Positions 18,424-26,717 of a stretch of DNA of 39,435 nucleotides are shown piece after piece (position 1 is the first letter of the stretch; each line of letters starts with the position of its first letter). Position numbers and translations under genes: made by a program. A model generated the notes under the pieces. That model saw only the letters and a list, made by a program, of their open reading frames with translations, was not told where the DNA came from and ran no database searches. This stretch comes from Sphingomonadales bacterium EhC05 (GTDB lineage Bacteria > Pseudomonadota > Alphaproteobacteria > Sphingomonadales > Sphingomonadaceae), in NCBI GenBank assembly GCA_001650955.1, contig LXYP01000016.1, forward strand, positions 587 to 40,021, written 5' to 3'.

Positions 18424-19806
18424 ATGCAGATAAACAGACGCCAGCTAGTCGGAACCACGATGGCTATGACGGCACTTTCCACATTGCCGGGATGCAGCAC
18501 GACCTCCTATGGCAGCAAGTCGAGCTACCTGACCCCAATCCTCAAACCGCAAAATCAGAATACAGTCTATCACTGGGTTGATATTGTGATGCAACAAGTG
18601 CGGGATCAGCGCGTCCCGCCCCCACGAGCCGCCTATAATTTTGCGGCTCCTATGGTTGCCGGATTCTTGGCGGCCAACGCGATTATTGGCCGTTATTCAG
18701 ATCCTTATGATATTGGCGCCGGCCCCCAAGGCGCCGATCCTGAAGTCGCTTATGGCGTGGCATTTGCCACGGCGGCTTCGGAGAATTTCCAGCAACCCTT
18801 CCTGTTCGAACGCAATGGTTTCAAGAACCGTTTCGCTGACGGCGAGGCCAAATCTCTCGGCATAAAATGGGGCCGGGAGGTCGGACTCAAAATTGTTAAA
18901 ATGCGAACCAACGACGGAGCGGAACCGAGCAAAGCCAACTTCTATCTGGGTCGCTATCCACGGCGGGAAAATGCCCTGAAATGGACTCCGACCGGTCCCT
19001 TCTATGGGGCAAAACCCGGCCCCGCTTTTGGGAGTTTTGCGCGCGGCCTGTTCCCCGGCCATGGCAAAATCAAGCCATGGACGATGCAAAGTGGATCGCA
19101 ATTTCGCAGCGACCCGTTTCATGATCCTGCAAGCCCCGAATTTGCCGAAGAATTCGATATGATCAGAAAGCTCGGCAGCAAAGACAGTGCGATCAGAACC
19201 CCTGATCAATCGGAAATTGCGCTGTTCTGGGAAGATGGTCCATGGGGTATCACCCCGCCCGGGCATTTCATTCTGATCGCGATGCAAGTGTTGCAAGATC
19301 GCGGCCTTGATTTTCTCGATACGGCGCGTGCCTTGGCGCTGTTGGGGGCGACACAATGCGATGCCTCGATCAACGCCTGGGATAACAAATATCATTATGA
19401 CGTGATCCGGCCGGAGACCGCCATCCGCCATCGTGCGACCGCGTTCAACAACGCCGATCCCCGGGTTGCGCGAGACACAAGCTGGCAAAGCTATATCCCA
19501 ACCCCCGAATTTCCGGCCTATACTTCGGGACATTCCACCTTCGGGGCAGCAGGTATCGAACTCCTCACCTTGTTGATGGGCACCAATCAAGTCAGCTTCA
19601 GCCATGAATCTCCCGATCAAGTGCTTTGGCCCGTGCTGAAAGGGAAGCGGCGCTATTGGACCAATCTGGAACAGACCGCTGACGAGAACGGCATGAGCCG
19701 ACTCTATGGCGGTGTGCATTGGAAGATCGACCATGATGCCGCGATGAAGGCGGGGCGATCTATCGCCCGCAATGCCTATCAAAATATGTTCCCCAAGAAG
19801 GCGTAA
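18424..19806 (+). CDS. Vanadium-dependent haloperoxidase (PAP2/VHPO superfamily), Tat lipoprotein
   Basis: The 460-residue protein carries the complete vanadate pocket of vanadium haloperoxidases. K322-x6-R329-P330 lies in NKYHYDVIRP, S368-G369-H370 in YTSGHST, and S425-R426-x5-H432-x3-D436 in SRLYGGVHWKIDHD. The spacing between the last Arg and His matches the fungal chloroperoxidase pocket. The family uses hydrogen peroxide to oxidise halides; related phosphatases share the pocket. The N-terminus has a twin-arginine start (INRRQLVG) and lipobox LPGC (C24), so it should be exported folded and lipid-anchored. ATG 18424 is preferred because GGAG lies 9 bases upstream and the Tat motif begins there. 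Only 4 bases separate its stop from the next gene. Confidence 0.9.
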   Translation: MQINRRQLVGTTMAMTALSTLPGCSTTSYGSKSSYLTPILKPQNQNTVYHWVDIVMQQVRDQRVPPPRAAYNFAAPMVAGFLAANAIIGRYSDPYDIGAGPQGADPEVAYGVAFATAASENFQQPFLFERNGFKNRFADGEAKSLGIKWGREVGLKIVKMRTNDGAEPSKANFYLGRYPRRENALKWTPTGPFYGAKPGPAFGSFARGLFPGHGKIKPWTMQSGSQFRSDPFHDPASPEFAEEFDMIRKLGSKDSAIRTPDQSEIALFWEDGPWGITPPGHFILIAMQVLQDRGLDFLDTARALALLGATQCDASINAWDNKYHYDVIRPETAIRHRATAFNNADPRVARDTSWQSYIPTPEFPAYTSGHSTFGAAGIELLTLLMGTNQVSFSHESPDQVLWPVLKGKRRYWTNLEQTADENGMSRLYGGVHWKIDHDAAMKAGRSIARNAYQNMFPKKA

Positions 19807-19810
19807 ACTT

Positions 19811-20830
19811 ATGAGAGCACCAAAACTCCTCACGTCCGTCATCGGACTGAATATGATCGCGATCGCAATTGGCACAACTTCCGCTCAGGCGCAGGAGGTC
19901 TCGCTAAATTATGATACGCTTTCGTCGCTGGAAGAACCATTGGCGTTTGAACTGGGTGATATAACGGTTGAGCTGACCGGCCTGATTGATGTCCCGGTCG
20001 AGTTTGACATCAGCAGTTCACCTGATGCCCAGGATGTCGATATCGGTTTCACCAGCAATTTCCAAATTAACGCGGAGACACAGCTTGCCAATCGCTGGAC
20101 ATTGGGTGTGGCCTATTTTGGTCAATATGATCAAGGCACCGACGACTATAGCGACAATGTCGCAGCATATGTCGGTACCAGCTGGGGCACGCTCATCGGC
20201 GGCAATGTCGATGGGCTGGTCCGCGAACAAACCCGGCGTGCGCGTGGGGTTGGCAACGCGTCTCTGGCTTTTGATAGCTTCTATGGCGGTCTCGACAATT
20301 GGGGTGGCGGATATGTCGGGCGATATGGTCCGATGCAGATCAGCGGCGCAGTTGACGAAAATGGTGATTTTGAAATTGGCACGACCTTTCAACGACCGAT
20401 CGGTCGCAAGGATTACCGCCTGTCCGCACGCATTGCCGAGGGAACGTTCACTTCGCAGGATGGCACCACCCTATTCAATACAAGAGGCGGCGAGCTGGTC
20501 GGCGAGCTGACTTATGGCAGTAGCATTTTTGATCTGGGCATTGGTTATGAACGTCTTGCTTCATCCACGGTCGATGCCGATCGCTGGTTTGTTTCGGCGG
20601 GTGCACGGACCAAGATCAATAGCTGGTCGCTTTCCGCCGAAGCCCATTATGGAGAAGTGGATGGACAAAGCGAGAAATCGGCGGCAGCCGGCATTGGCTA
20701 TGACATTGCCCGCGGTGTCTCGCTCAACCTCGGAGTCAATTATGAGGATGCCAATATCAATATCGGTGGCGTCAATCTAAACACAACGGACGAAATCAAA
20801 GGCATTTTCTCACTGCGCTACAGTTTCTAG
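19811..20830 (+). CDS. Outer-membrane beta-barrel (porin-like) protein
   Basis: The 339-residue protein has a signal peptide (about 1-27, ending SAQAQ) and many alternating strands with aromatic residues (WTLGVAYFGQYD, YRLSARIAEG, WSLSAEAHYGEVDG). It ends in LRYSF, the terminal phenylalanine signature of BAM-inserted barrels. It begins 4 bases after the haloperoxidase stop, so the two are almost certainly co-transcribed and perhaps translationally coupled. A role in passing substrate or product of the haloperoxidase across the outer membrane is inference from position only. The size suits a 16-strand porin; I cannot assign a named family. Confidence 0.75.
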   Translation: MRAPKLLTSVIGLNMIAIAIGTTSAQAQEVSLNYDTLSSLEEPLAFELGDITVELTGLIDVPVEFDISSSPDAQDVDIGFTSNFQINAETQLANRWTLGVAYFGQYDQGTDDYSDNVAAYVGTSWGTLIGGNVDGLVREQTRRARGVGNASLAFDSFYGGLDNWGGGYVGRYGPMQISGAVDENGDFEIGTTFQRPIGRKDYRLSARIAEGTFTSQDGTTLFNTRGGELVGELTYGSSIFDLGIGYERLASSTVDADRWFVSAGARTKINSWSLSAEAHYGEVDGQSEKSAAAGIGYDIARGVSLNLGVNYEDANINIGGVNLNTTDEIKGIFSLRYSF

Positions 20831-20902
20831 CTCGAATTTTTGAGAATAAGATATTGATAATTATAGATATATAAAATTTTCGATCCTTTTCTGTGATTAG
20901 AA

Positions 20903-20929
20903 GTGCGGGTGTTACTCGAGCGCGGCGTT
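20903..20929 (+). promoter_or_regulatory. Candidate ECF-sigma promoter of the di-haem peroxidase gene
   Basis: GTGCGGGTG (20903-20911), 10 bases, then GCGGCGTT (20922-20929). It is identical in both blocks and in spacing to the element before the haloperoxidase gene, while the 10-base spacer is different. That pattern suggests selection on the two blocks and not a recent duplication. Confidence 0.6.
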
Positions 20930-20979
20930 CTCTCCATATAGCAGGACAAGAAAAGCGGTCCTGAAACAGGGATGGAGAG
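20930..20979 (+). promoter_or_regulatory. Two-part hairpin covering the peroxidase ribosome binding site
   Basis: CTCTCCAT (20930-20937) pairs with ATGGAGAG (20972-20979). Nested inside, CAGGAC (20942-20947) pairs with GTCCTG (20958-20963). The right outer arm contains GGAGAG, the ribosome site 6 bases before ATG 20986. The position relative to the upstream promoter-like element is the same as in the haloperoxidase leader. Confidence 0.65.
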
Positions 20980-20985
20980 TAACAA

Positions 20986-22239
20986 ATGTTTTCGAAACGC
21001 GTTCGGGGTCGCCACTTATCAACCGCAGCACTCGCGGCATCATTGCTCCTGTTGCCAGCATGCGGCGGCGGGGATGGCGATGGCGGAGGCACTACAACGG
21101 TAACATTGCCGGTCGCCGTAACACCCGCTCCAACGCCAACGCCAGCCCCAACCCCGACTCCGCCCGCAACGACATTGGCAGAAGTGGTCGCGCAATTCAC
21201 AACAATCGATCTCAACAATCTGATGAATTTCGCCAATCCCACTTTGCCGGCATATTATGATAATACCGTCGCCAATCGCGATAATGAGCCGGCCAACAAT
21301 CAGTTGGAAGACCGGATCGCGACGCTGGGTCTGGCGCTGTTTTTCGATACTCAACTCAGTGTCAACAACACAAAAAGCTGCGCATCTTGTCATCAGCAGG
21401 CATCCGGCTTTGATGATCCGGACCGCTTCAGCACGGGTTTCGCTGGCGGCACATTCACCACGGCCCATGCGATGCGGCTCGGCAATGCACGCTATTTTCA
21501 ACCGGGGTCCGCTTTCTGGGACAAACGGACAGATTCTTTGGAAGAACAAGCAACCGAACCGATCAAAAACCCGGTTGAAATGGGCTGGGATGATGCCGCT
21601 GGTGGCATAGCTGCGTTGATCACCCGGATGGAAGGACTTGAATATTATCCCGCGCTGTTCGAGTTTGCTTTTGGCAATGCCACGATCACCGAGCCGCGTA
21701 TGCAGCAAGCCCTCTCACAATTCCAGCGTGCGATGATCTCCTCTGACAGCCGCTGGGATCAGGCTTATGCGCAGGTATTCAACGCCAATGCCCAGAACCG
21801 CAATCTCAATGTCAGTTTACCGGGCTTCAGCGCGTCGGAAGATCGCGGCCGGCAATTGTTCATGACCGGCCGCAATAATGGCGGCGCGGGCTGCTCTGCC
21901 TGCCACCAGCCACCGACATATGCGCTGGCTGCGAACAGCGATAGCAACGGGCTAGATGCCGGCGAAACGGTAGAGTTTAAATCTCCGTCCCTGAAAAGTG
22001 TCGGACTGTCCGCCTTCTTCATGCATGACGGCCGGTTCTCGTCATTGGCCCAAGTTGTCGAACATTATAATAGTGGCGTTCAAGACGGTCCCGCGCTCGA
22101 CAATCGCTTGCGTCAGGGCAATAATCCTCAGCGGCTGAACCTGACCGATGCGGACAAGCAAGCATTGGTCGATTTTATGGAAACGCTCACCGATGACAGC
22201 CTTGCTTCGGACATCCGGTTCACCAACCCGTTTCGATGA
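20986..22239 (+). CDS. Di-haem cytochrome c peroxidase (CcpA/MauG family), lipoprotein
   Basis: The 417-residue protein has two c-type haem sites, C132-ASC-H136 (KSCASCHQQASGF) and C303-SAC-H307 (AGCSACHQPP). Downstream FFMHDGRF contains the usual Met ligand (about M346). This is the layout of bacterial di-haem peroxidases, which reduce hydrogen peroxide with electrons from small cytochromes or copper proteins; MauG-like relatives modify other proteins. The N-terminus has a lipobox (LLPAC, C26). A Gly/Asp/Thr stretch and a (TPAP) linker follow, giving a tethered periplasmic enzyme. GGAGAG sits 6 bases before the ATG. It follows the barrel gene after 155 bases with its own candidate promoter. 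Confidence 0.92.
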   Translation: MFSKRVRGRHLSTAALAASLLLLPACGGGDGDGGGTTTVTLPVAVTPAPTPTPAPTPTPPATTLAEVVAQFTTIDLNNLMNFANPTLPAYYDNTVANRDNEPANNQLEDRIATLGLALFFDTQLSVNNTKSCASCHQQASGFDDPDRFSTGFAGGTFTTAHAMRLGNARYFQPGSAFWDKRTDSLEEQATEPIKNPVEMGWDDAAGGIAALITRMEGLEYYPALFEFAFGNATITEPRMQQALSQFQRAMISSDSRWDQAYAQVFNANAQNRNLNVSLPGFSASEDRGRQLFMTGRNNGGAGCSACHQPPTYALAANSDSNGLDAGETVEFKSPSLKSVGLSAFFMHDGRFSSLAQVVEHYNSGVQDGPALDNRLRQGNNPQRLNLTDADKQALVDFMETLTDDSLASDIRFTNPFR

Positions 22240-22356
22240 TCATGGATCGCCGCACGCAGATAGGCTGATTGACACGCTTTCCGGCAAGAACGGCAGTTCG
22301 ATGATCCCGTCTCATGACATATTAGTTTCGTCATATGGTCAGAATGATGCGGCAGG

Positions 22357-24102
22357 CTAATTTGCGCTAAACACCGTTTTGCCGCGAGAAATGGTCTTCA
22401 TCACTTTCAGTTGCAGCAGTTCTGCTGGCGGCAAGGTCAGCGGATTTCCTGACAGAATGACAAAATCTGCGTGTTTACCAACCTCGATAGACCCTTTGAT
22501 GCCTTCTTCGAAATTCTGATAGGCAGCATTGATCGTCATCGATTTCAGTGCGTCATAAATCGAAACGCGCTGCTCGGCTCCGAGGATTTTTCCCGACCGT
22601 GTTTCCCGTTGGCTCGTCGCCCATAAAAGCCGGATCATATCCGGTGGTACAATCGGCGCATCATTGTGGGTGGTGAAGATGATGTTGCGATCGAGAGCGG
22701 ATTTGGCCGGACTGATCCGCGCGCCGCGCACCGGTCCTAACACGCTGTCTCGATGGTAATCGCCCCAGAAAAACACATGGCTGGAGAAAAATGACGGGAT
22801 CATTCCTAGCTCCGCCATCCGATCCAATTGATCTTCCCGCACCGTTTGTGCGTGGATCATAACCGACCGGCCTTGACCTTTTATGCCCTTGCTATGAGCC
22901 GATGACACCGCATTGATCAATATGTCGCCCATCGCATCGCCGTTGGCATGCGCTAGCATGGGCACATTGTGGGATAGCACTTTGCTGACCATCGCGTTGA
23001 CCTTGTCGGTCGGATAATTGGGATAGCCGCGATAGTCTGTCTTTTGTCCGTCCGGGACAACGTGAAATGGTTTGGACAAAAAGGCTGTTTTACCCTGCGG
23101 TGACCCATCGAGCACCAGCTTCACACCGCCCAGTTTGAAGCGACCGCTATATTGCCCAAACTCGTCTTCGGGCGGCAATGGCTGCTCGGGTTTCTGCAGG
23201 TAGAAATAGCTCACGATATCCAGAGATAGCAGGCCTTGTGCATTGGCCGCGCGCACAAGATCAATGGAAGGCTGGGATGCTGCGCCATCCTGAACTGTCG
23301 TGATGCCGTAACTCGCATATAGTTTTTGCGCTGCTGCCAGCCCTGCCAAGGCTTGTTGTGGCGTCGGCGTCGGCAGCTTTTTTTGCACCGCATATTGTGC
23401 GCGCTCTTCGAGCACACCATTGGGCGTTTTTCCATCGGCCATCCGCCGAATCACACCGCCTTCGGGATCAGGACTATCCGGCCCAATGTCACCTGCTTGC
23501 AAGGCCAACGAATTGCCGCTGCCCAAATGCCCGGAAACATGGAGCAAATATATCGGATGGTCGTTGGAGATCGCATCCAGATCGGTGCGAGTCGGATGTC
23601 GCCCTTCAGACATCAGAGACTCATCATAGCCATAACCAACAACCCACTGGCCTTTTGGAATGCTCTTGGACGCGATATGGGATTTCAATGTGTTTTTCAG
23701 ATCTTCAATATTCGTGACCTGACCGACCGGTGGCGAGGACAGGTTAACGGCTGAAAGCAACATCGCTTGGAAGGTGAAATGTCCATGGGCGTCGATAAAG
23801 CCAGGCAACAGGGCTTTGCTGCCCAACTCCAAAATTTCGCTGGTCGCGCCTTTGTGACGAAGGATATCGGCCTGTGTTCCGACAGCAATGATCTTGCCGT
23901 CTGCAACCGCCACCCCCTGCGAATTTTGGGTGTCAGGGTCCATAGTGACGATATTTTCACCTAGATAGATCCGATCCGCGACCTGCACCTGTGGCGTCGG
24001 AATACTCGCGTCCACCCGTTCGTTCGCTGCGCAACCTGCCAAACAGGAGAAAGCCACGCCCGCCACAAAAGTGGGAACCAATTTCTGAATGTGAATCGGC
24101 AT
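22357..24102 (-). CDS. YtcJ-like amidohydrolase family lipoprotein
   Basis: The 581-residue protein belongs to the metal-dependent amidohydrolase superfamily, YtcJ/LAF3-like branch. Metal motif GFIDAHGHF has H106 and H108; LAHANGD, MIHAQTV and THNDAP supply further likely ligands. The closing ADFVILSGNP is typical of the group. Substrates are usually amides, ureas or imides; the actual one is unknown. A lipobox (LAGC, C24) after a hydrophobic leader suggests periplasmic lipid anchoring, less common for this mainly cytosolic family. ATG 24102 is chosen because AAGGGG lies 6 bases upstream; longer starts would overlap that site. It is convergent with the peroxidase gene and downstream of the AGCS gene, separated from it by 301 bases. 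Confidence 0.85.
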   Translation of the reverse strand: MPIHIQKLVPTFVAGVAFSCLAGCAANERVDASIPTPQVQVADRIYLGENIVTMDPDTQNSQGVAVADGKIIAVGTQADILRHKGATSEILELGSKALLPGFIDAHGHFTFQAMLLSAVNLSSPPVGQVTNIEDLKNTLKSHIASKSIPKGQWVVGYGYDESLMSEGRHPTRTDLDAISNDHPIYLLHVSGHLGSGNSLALQAGDIGPDSPDPEGGVIRRMADGKTPNGVLEERAQYAVQKKLPTPTPQQALAGLAAAQKLYASYGITTVQDGAASQPSIDLVRAANAQGLLSLDIVSYFYLQKPEQPLPPEDEFGQYSGRFKLGGVKLVLDGSPQGKTAFLSKPFHVVPDGQKTDYRGYPNYPTDKVNAMVSKVLSHNVPMLAHANGDAMGDILINAVSSAHSKGIKGQGRSVMIHAQTVREDQLDRMAELGMIPSFFSSHVFFWGDYHRDSVLGPVRGARISPAKSALDRNIIFTTHNDAPIVPPDMIRLLWATSQRETRSGKILGAEQRVSIYDALKSMTINAAYQNFEEGIKGSIEVGKHADFVILSGNPLTLPPAELLQLKVMKTISRGKTVFSAN

Positions 24103-24403
24103 GATCATCCCCTTAAACCGCATAAATATCGACTTGATGCTAAGCTGCTACTGCAAACCGCGCAAGCTATTCAAATTGAACCAATATCGGATTGTAAATC
24201 TGCATCCGGGAAAGAAAATCCATTTTTTGGATGATGTTAACTGGAACATATATAATCCGGAAAAAACCGCTTCAGCTATTCGGTCACAGGTTGCTGAAAT
24301 CTGCTCCCTTCTCCTGAATCCAAAAACTAGGGACCAATCAAAATGCTTACGCAGTCGCGGGGCTAATTGCCGGCTCTGCCAGATGAAGCCGGCCATGGTC
24401 ATT
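24103..24403. other. Intergenic region between AGCS symporter and amidohydrolase genes
   Basis: No gene is supported in this 301-base gap. Just past the symporter stop lies a short dyad, GCCGGCT (24369-24375) and AGCCGGC (24387-24393), with no following T-run: a poor terminator at best. On the minus strand an AT-rich TATATA-containing stretch near 24247-24256 could be the -10 of the amidohydrolase promoter. I see no clear -35. Confidence 0.4.
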
Positions 24404-25942
24404 TTATTGATCAGGATCCTCCAAAACAGATCTTCTGGCCCAATATTGTTTGAGATCCTCTCGAATTTCGGGGGCCAGTATATACAGCCCGATAAGGTTT
24501 GGAATCGCCATGACGAAAATCAGGGCGTCCGCAAAATCCAGTATCGCACTGAGTTCGACCGAAGCACCGATCACGATGAAGATGCAGAATATCAATCCAA
24601 AGAGCAGTTCTCTATTCCGCCCTGCCCCGACTATATAGGTCCAACCCTTGGTTCCATAATATGCCCAGGCCAACATCGTCGAAAATGCAAACAGCAACGC
24701 CACGATGGATAGGGGTAATGGCGACCATGAAATCTGGCTGGCGAAAGCAGCCGAAGTCATCTCAATACCCGCAAGTCCGCCACCCATGAGCGTCGGCGTA
24801 TCAAAAGCCAGCACCAGCACCAGACCGGTCAGCGTACATATTACCACGGTATCGATAAATGGCTCGAGCAGCGCGACAAACCCCTCGGTCAGCGGCCGAT
24901 CGGTTTGCACCGCGGAATGGGCAATGGCCGCAGAGCCGATCCCCGCCTCATTGGAAAAGGCCGCGCGTTGAAAACCCAGGATCATCACACCAACCATTCC
25001 GCCAGCCACACCTTCGGCAGAGAAGGCTCCTTCGATGATTGTCGCGAACGCCTGAGGCAGCGCCGACAGATTCATAACAATCACAACCAAAGCTCCGATC
25101 AGATATAAAAGAACCATGAACGGAACAAGTTTCGCGGTAATTCGTGCGATGGATTTGATTCCTCCGATGATGATTGCGCCGACGATCAAGGCCATGACCA
25201 AGCCCACCAACCAGCCCTTGTCATCGAGTAAGCTGCTCTCGCCGCCGCTGACAGCAACCATTTGCATATAGGCTTGGTTGGACTGGAACATATTGCCGAT
25301 GCCGAGACATCCTATAACAATGCTGCAAGCATAGAAAAGCCCAAGAAACTTGCCCAGCCCGCCCAGGCCGCGCTTTTTCAGCCCGTCCCGCAGATAATAC
25401 ATAGGTCCGCCAGAGGTTGATCCGTCCGAGTTGATTTGACGATATTTCACGCCCAATGTGCATTCGACAAATTTTGTCGTCATTCCAACCAGACCGGCAA
25501 TGATCAGCCAGAATATCGCCCCCGGACCACCCAGGGATACGGTTATCGCAACCCCCGAAATATTGCCAATACCCACTGTTCCGGAGACAGCTGTCGTAAG
25601 TGCTTGAAAATGAGTTATCTCCCCCTTGTGATCAGGCTCGGCATAGCGGCCGCGCACGATATCGATGGCATGCCGAAAACCACGGATATTGATAAAACCG
25701 AGATAGAAGGTGAAAAACAACGCCCCGATTATGAGCCAGCACACGATCAGTGGGACGTCGGCATTTCCGACGCGAACAGAGTAGAAAATGAAGCTTGAAA
25801 CAGCATCTGCCAACGGCTGCACCGCTTGATTAATCACTGCATCAATATTCTGTGTGGTGGCCACTGATGGAACCAGAAAAGAAGCAGCCTTCAACCCCGG
25901 CTTCGCCAGAATCCAAAAGCTGCTTCTCATATCGCTAATCAT
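24404..25942 (-). CDS. AGCS-family sodium/alanine (amino acid) symporter
   Basis: The 512-residue integral membrane protein has the hallmarks of the alanine/glycine:cation symporter family. These include TAVSGTVGIGNISGVAITVSLGGPGAIFW, GGPMYYLRDGL, AAFSNEAGIGSAAIAHSA and LAWAYYGTKGWTYIVG. It has about ten to eleven hydrophobic helices. It imports a small neutral amino acid with sodium. ATG 25942 is the first ATG; ATG 25930 is also possible and no strong ribosome site decides. It lies beside the XRE-cupin regulator, transcribed in the same direction after a 65-base gap, and may belong to the regulon of the 26718-29821 operon. Confidence 0.93.
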   Translation of the reverse strand: MISDMRSSFWILAKPGLKAASFLVPSVATTQNIDAVINQAVQPLADAVSSFIFYSVRVGNADVPLIVCWLIIGALFFTFYLGFINIRGFRHAIDIVRGRYAEPDHKGEITHFQALTTAVSGTVGIGNISGVAITVSLGGPGAIFWLIIAGLVGMTTKFVECTLGVKYRQINSDGSTSGGPMYYLRDGLKKRGLGGLGKFLGLFYACSIVIGCLGIGNMFQSNQAYMQMVAVSGGESSLLDDKGWLVGLVMALIVGAIIIGGIKSIARITAKLVPFMVLLYLIGALVVIVMNLSALPQAFATIIEGAFSAEGVAGGMVGVMILGFQRAAFSNEAGIGSAAIAHSAVQTDRPLTEGFVALLEPFIDTVVICTLTGLVLVLAFDTPTLMGGGLAGIEMTSAAFASQISWSPLPLSIVALLFAFSTMLAWAYYGTKGWTYIVGAGRNRELLFGLIFCIFIVIGASVELSAILDFADALIFVMAIPNLIGLYILAPEIREDLKQYWARRSVLEDPDQ

Positions 25943-26007
25943 CAATAAAATGCCCCGACCAATATCATTATTTATCCAAGTCTCTCATGGCTGTGCCAAA
26001 ACCGTGA

Positions 26008-26586
26008 TCAATAGACAGGCGGGCTCGTCACCCACAAGATCACAGCTTTCGCTTTTCCATTGTTCGTCCAAGAAAATTCAGATCGATGAATCCGAAAACT
26101 ATCCCCTGTTTTCAAAGAAAATTCTACATCATCGATCACGAGATCCAATTCACCTTCAACCAGATAGCCTTCTTCTTCGACATTCCGAAAAACCGTCCCA
26201 TTGGATCGGCAGCCCGGTTCAATCTGAGTAAGAAACATTTCAAAAGACCCCCGCAGATCTGGGGATATCAACTCTTCGAACAGTCCATCTTCGCGGCTTC
26301 CTATCCGCTTGCGGTTCTGGGCTCGAACAATCAGGCCTACTTCATTTTGGGGCTGACCCTCATGAGTGAAAAACCAACCCAAGGGGACATCAAGCGACTT
26401 TGCAATCGTCCGCAGAAATTTGATCGAGACGGTTCGTTCACCGCGTTCGACTTCACTGAGATAGCCAACGGAGCATCCTGCCTTCTTCGCCAATATGGAG
26501 AGGGTCAAGCCGCGGTTTTTCCGCAATGCACGAATGTCCTGGCCCACCAGTTGATCCGGATCAATAAGCAGATTTTGGTCCGTCAT
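26008..26586 (-). CDS. XRE-family regulator with C-terminal cupin domain
   Basis: The 192-residue protein has an XRE helix-turn-helix at about residues 13-70 (IRALRKNRGLTLSILAKKAG, GYLSEVERGERTVSI). A cupin domain follows at about 115-185 (EEEGYLVEGELDLVID, LKTGDSFRIHRSEFSWTN). This architecture is shared with PuuR and SutR/YdcN-type regulators, which repress amine, amino acid or sulphur utilisation genes and sense a metabolite through the cupin. ATG 26586 is chosen; an upstream TTG 26628 would add 14 unlikely residues. It is divergent from the aldehyde dehydrogenase operon with a 131-base shared control region, where an inverted pair CAATAG (26619-26624) and CTATTG (26650-26655) is the only dyad I noted. 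Confidence 0.92.
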   Translation of the reverse strand: MTDQNLLIDPDQLVGQDIRALRKNRGLTLSILAKKAGCSVGYLSEVERGERTVSIKFLRTIAKSLDVPLGWFFTHEGQPQNEVGLIVRAQNRKRIGSREDGLFEELISPDLRGSFEMFLTQIEPGCRSNGTVFRNVEEEGYLVEGELDLVIDDVEFSLKTGDSFRIHRSEFSWTNNGKAKAVILWVTSPPVY

Positions 26587-26717
26587 GGGATGGAAACTAT
26601 CCACTTCAATGAATATGGCAATAGACAATATGATAATAATGAAATTCTACTATTGATTTTTCATTTAAAACCGAGATTATACCAACAAACTGAAGCCTCT
26701 TGCACGGGAACTACGTT

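Noticed and set aside
18697-19875. 392-codon minus-strand frame across the haloperoxidase gene
   Set aside because: It is antisense to a gene with complete catalytic motifs, and it has no recognisable features of its own.
24369-24393. Intrinsic terminator after the AGCS symporter gene
   Set aside because: The 7-bp stem has an 11-base loop and is not followed by a T-run on the minus strand.
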